Source: Bythopirellula goksoeyrii (GTDB taxonomy: Bacteria; Planctomycetota; Planctomycetia; Pirellulales; Lacipirellulaceae). Taken from it: DNA of 64,000 bases. Shown here piece by piece: positions 63,547 through 64,000 of the stretch. The number at the start of each line of letters is the position of its first letter. Positions within the stretch are counted from its first letter, which is position 1. The position numbers and the translations under genes are program-made. Below the pieces are notes generated by a model, which did no database searches, was not told the DNA's origin, and saw only the letters and a list, made by a program, of their open reading frames with translations. The DNA lies in assembly GCF_008065115.1 (NCBI RefSeq), contig NZ_CP042913.1, positions 2,392,338 to 2,456,337 on the forward strand. Direction: 5' to 3'.

Positions 63547-64000
63547 ATGAATAATTCGGTTTCTTGGAATGCAATCGTCGGAATCAGGAAGCGATGCTCC
63601 ACGAACGAGAAGTATGGTTTCACTCTCGTCGAACTATTGGTGGTGATCGCCATTATCGGCATTCTGGTAGCGTTGCTTTTGCCGGCGATTCAAGCTGCAA
63701 GAGAAGCCGCTCGACGCACCGACTGCAGGAATCGGCTCAAGCAAATGGGCCTGGCAATTCAAAATCATGTCAGCACACAGCGTGTATTTCCGACAGGAGG
63801 TGTCGGCGTTTATCCAGACATTGCGAATTTCGTCACGGGAGGAAGGCCCTTTGGCCCTGAGAAGCAAGGTCTCAACTGGTGTTACCAGATATTACCCTAT
63901 CTGGAACAAGGCGCAATTCAAGGCCTTACCACGCAAGTTGAACTTCAAGCTCAGTCTATCCCGCTCTATGTATGTCCCTCCCGTCGGACAGTCTCAGCCG
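63547..64000 (+). CDS. DUF1559 prepilin-like protein, 3' end outside the window
   Basis: The frame starts at an ATG at 63547 with GGAG about eight bases upstream and runs off the right edge (about 151 residues visible). After a short basic leader comes the prepilin cleavage motif [20 protein letters not shown] and the DUF1559 continuation [33 protein letters not shown] and [15 protein letters not shown]. Such proteins are type IV pilin/pseudopilin-like, cleaved and methylated after the Gly, and are greatly expanded in planctomycetes. It follows the PEP-CTERM gene after a hairpin. Confidence 0.95.
   Translation, partial: MNNSVSWNAIVGIRKRCSTNEKYGFTLVELLVVIAIIGILVALLLPAIQAAREAARRTDCRNRLKQMGLAIQNHVSTQRVFPTGGVGVYPDIANFVTGGRPFGPEKQGLNWCYQILPYLEQGAIQGLTTQVELQAQSIPLYVCPSRRTVSA

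Overview
The window looks like chromosomal DNA of a planctomycete, most likely order Pirellulales. The evidence is the co-occurrence of many PEP-CTERM surface proteins with dockerin-like tails, a DUF1559 prepilin-like protein, a FecR/LamG regulator coupled to an ECF sigma factor, a TIGR03790-family protein, and a giant RTX protein with the planctomycete LExRxLLS N-terminal motif. The genus cannot be read from the sequence. No rRNA, tRNA, CRISPR array or transposase was seen.

Layout. 1-4.7 kb: a Ser/Thr kinase (cut by the window edge), an FHA protein and a coiled-coil membrane protein on the minus strand, then a His-rich lipoprotein and a small HMA metal-binding protein on the plus strand. 4.7-18.1 kb: a minus-strand exopolysaccharide locus with a GDP-mannose 3,5-epimerase-like enzyme, four GT4 glycosyltransferases, a SAM methyltransferase, a WcaF-like acetyltransferase, a Wzy-like polymerase, an FkbM methyltransferase, a Wzx flippase and a sulfotransferase-like protein. 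18.4-22.1 kb: a second sulfotransferase, a STAS protein and a pyruvate kinase/ATP sulfurylase fusion, which together suggest sulfation of the polymer. 22.5-41.7 kb: PEP-CTERM proteins (SGNH-like, SUMF1-like, FG-GAP, two metallophosphoesterases, a beta-propeller, a CHRD protein), the 1527-residue RTX/G8/beta-helix protein, a second Wzx flippase and a WecA/MraY-type initiating transferase. 41.7-52.9 kb: a TIGR03790 protein and a second set of polysaccharide genes (GT4 x2, ParB-like/methyltransferase fusion, GT10, pyruvyltransferase, GT25, FkbM, SGNH-like, ELM1). 53.2-54.8 kb: a cupin and a 1.2-kb gene-poor stretch. 54.8-64 kb: an MFS transporter, a GH130 phosphorylase and a large secreted unknown protein, then ECF sigma/FecR-LamG, facing a PEP-CTERM protein and a DUF1559 protein.

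How the genes may work together (inference): the two glycosyltransferase blocks, the lipid-carrier transferase and the flippases would build one or two surface polymers. The epimerase can supply GDP-L-galactose, the GT10 enzyme is a plausible user of it, and the fusion plus sulfotransferases would add sulfate. The PEP-CTERM proteins lie between the glycan blocks, as is common for exosortase systems tied to exopolysaccharide, but no exosortase gene is in the window. The right end looks like a mannoside-use locus with its own sigma/FecR-type control. Several palindromic intergenic elements are present, and one appears to lie in frame inside the ELM1-like gene.
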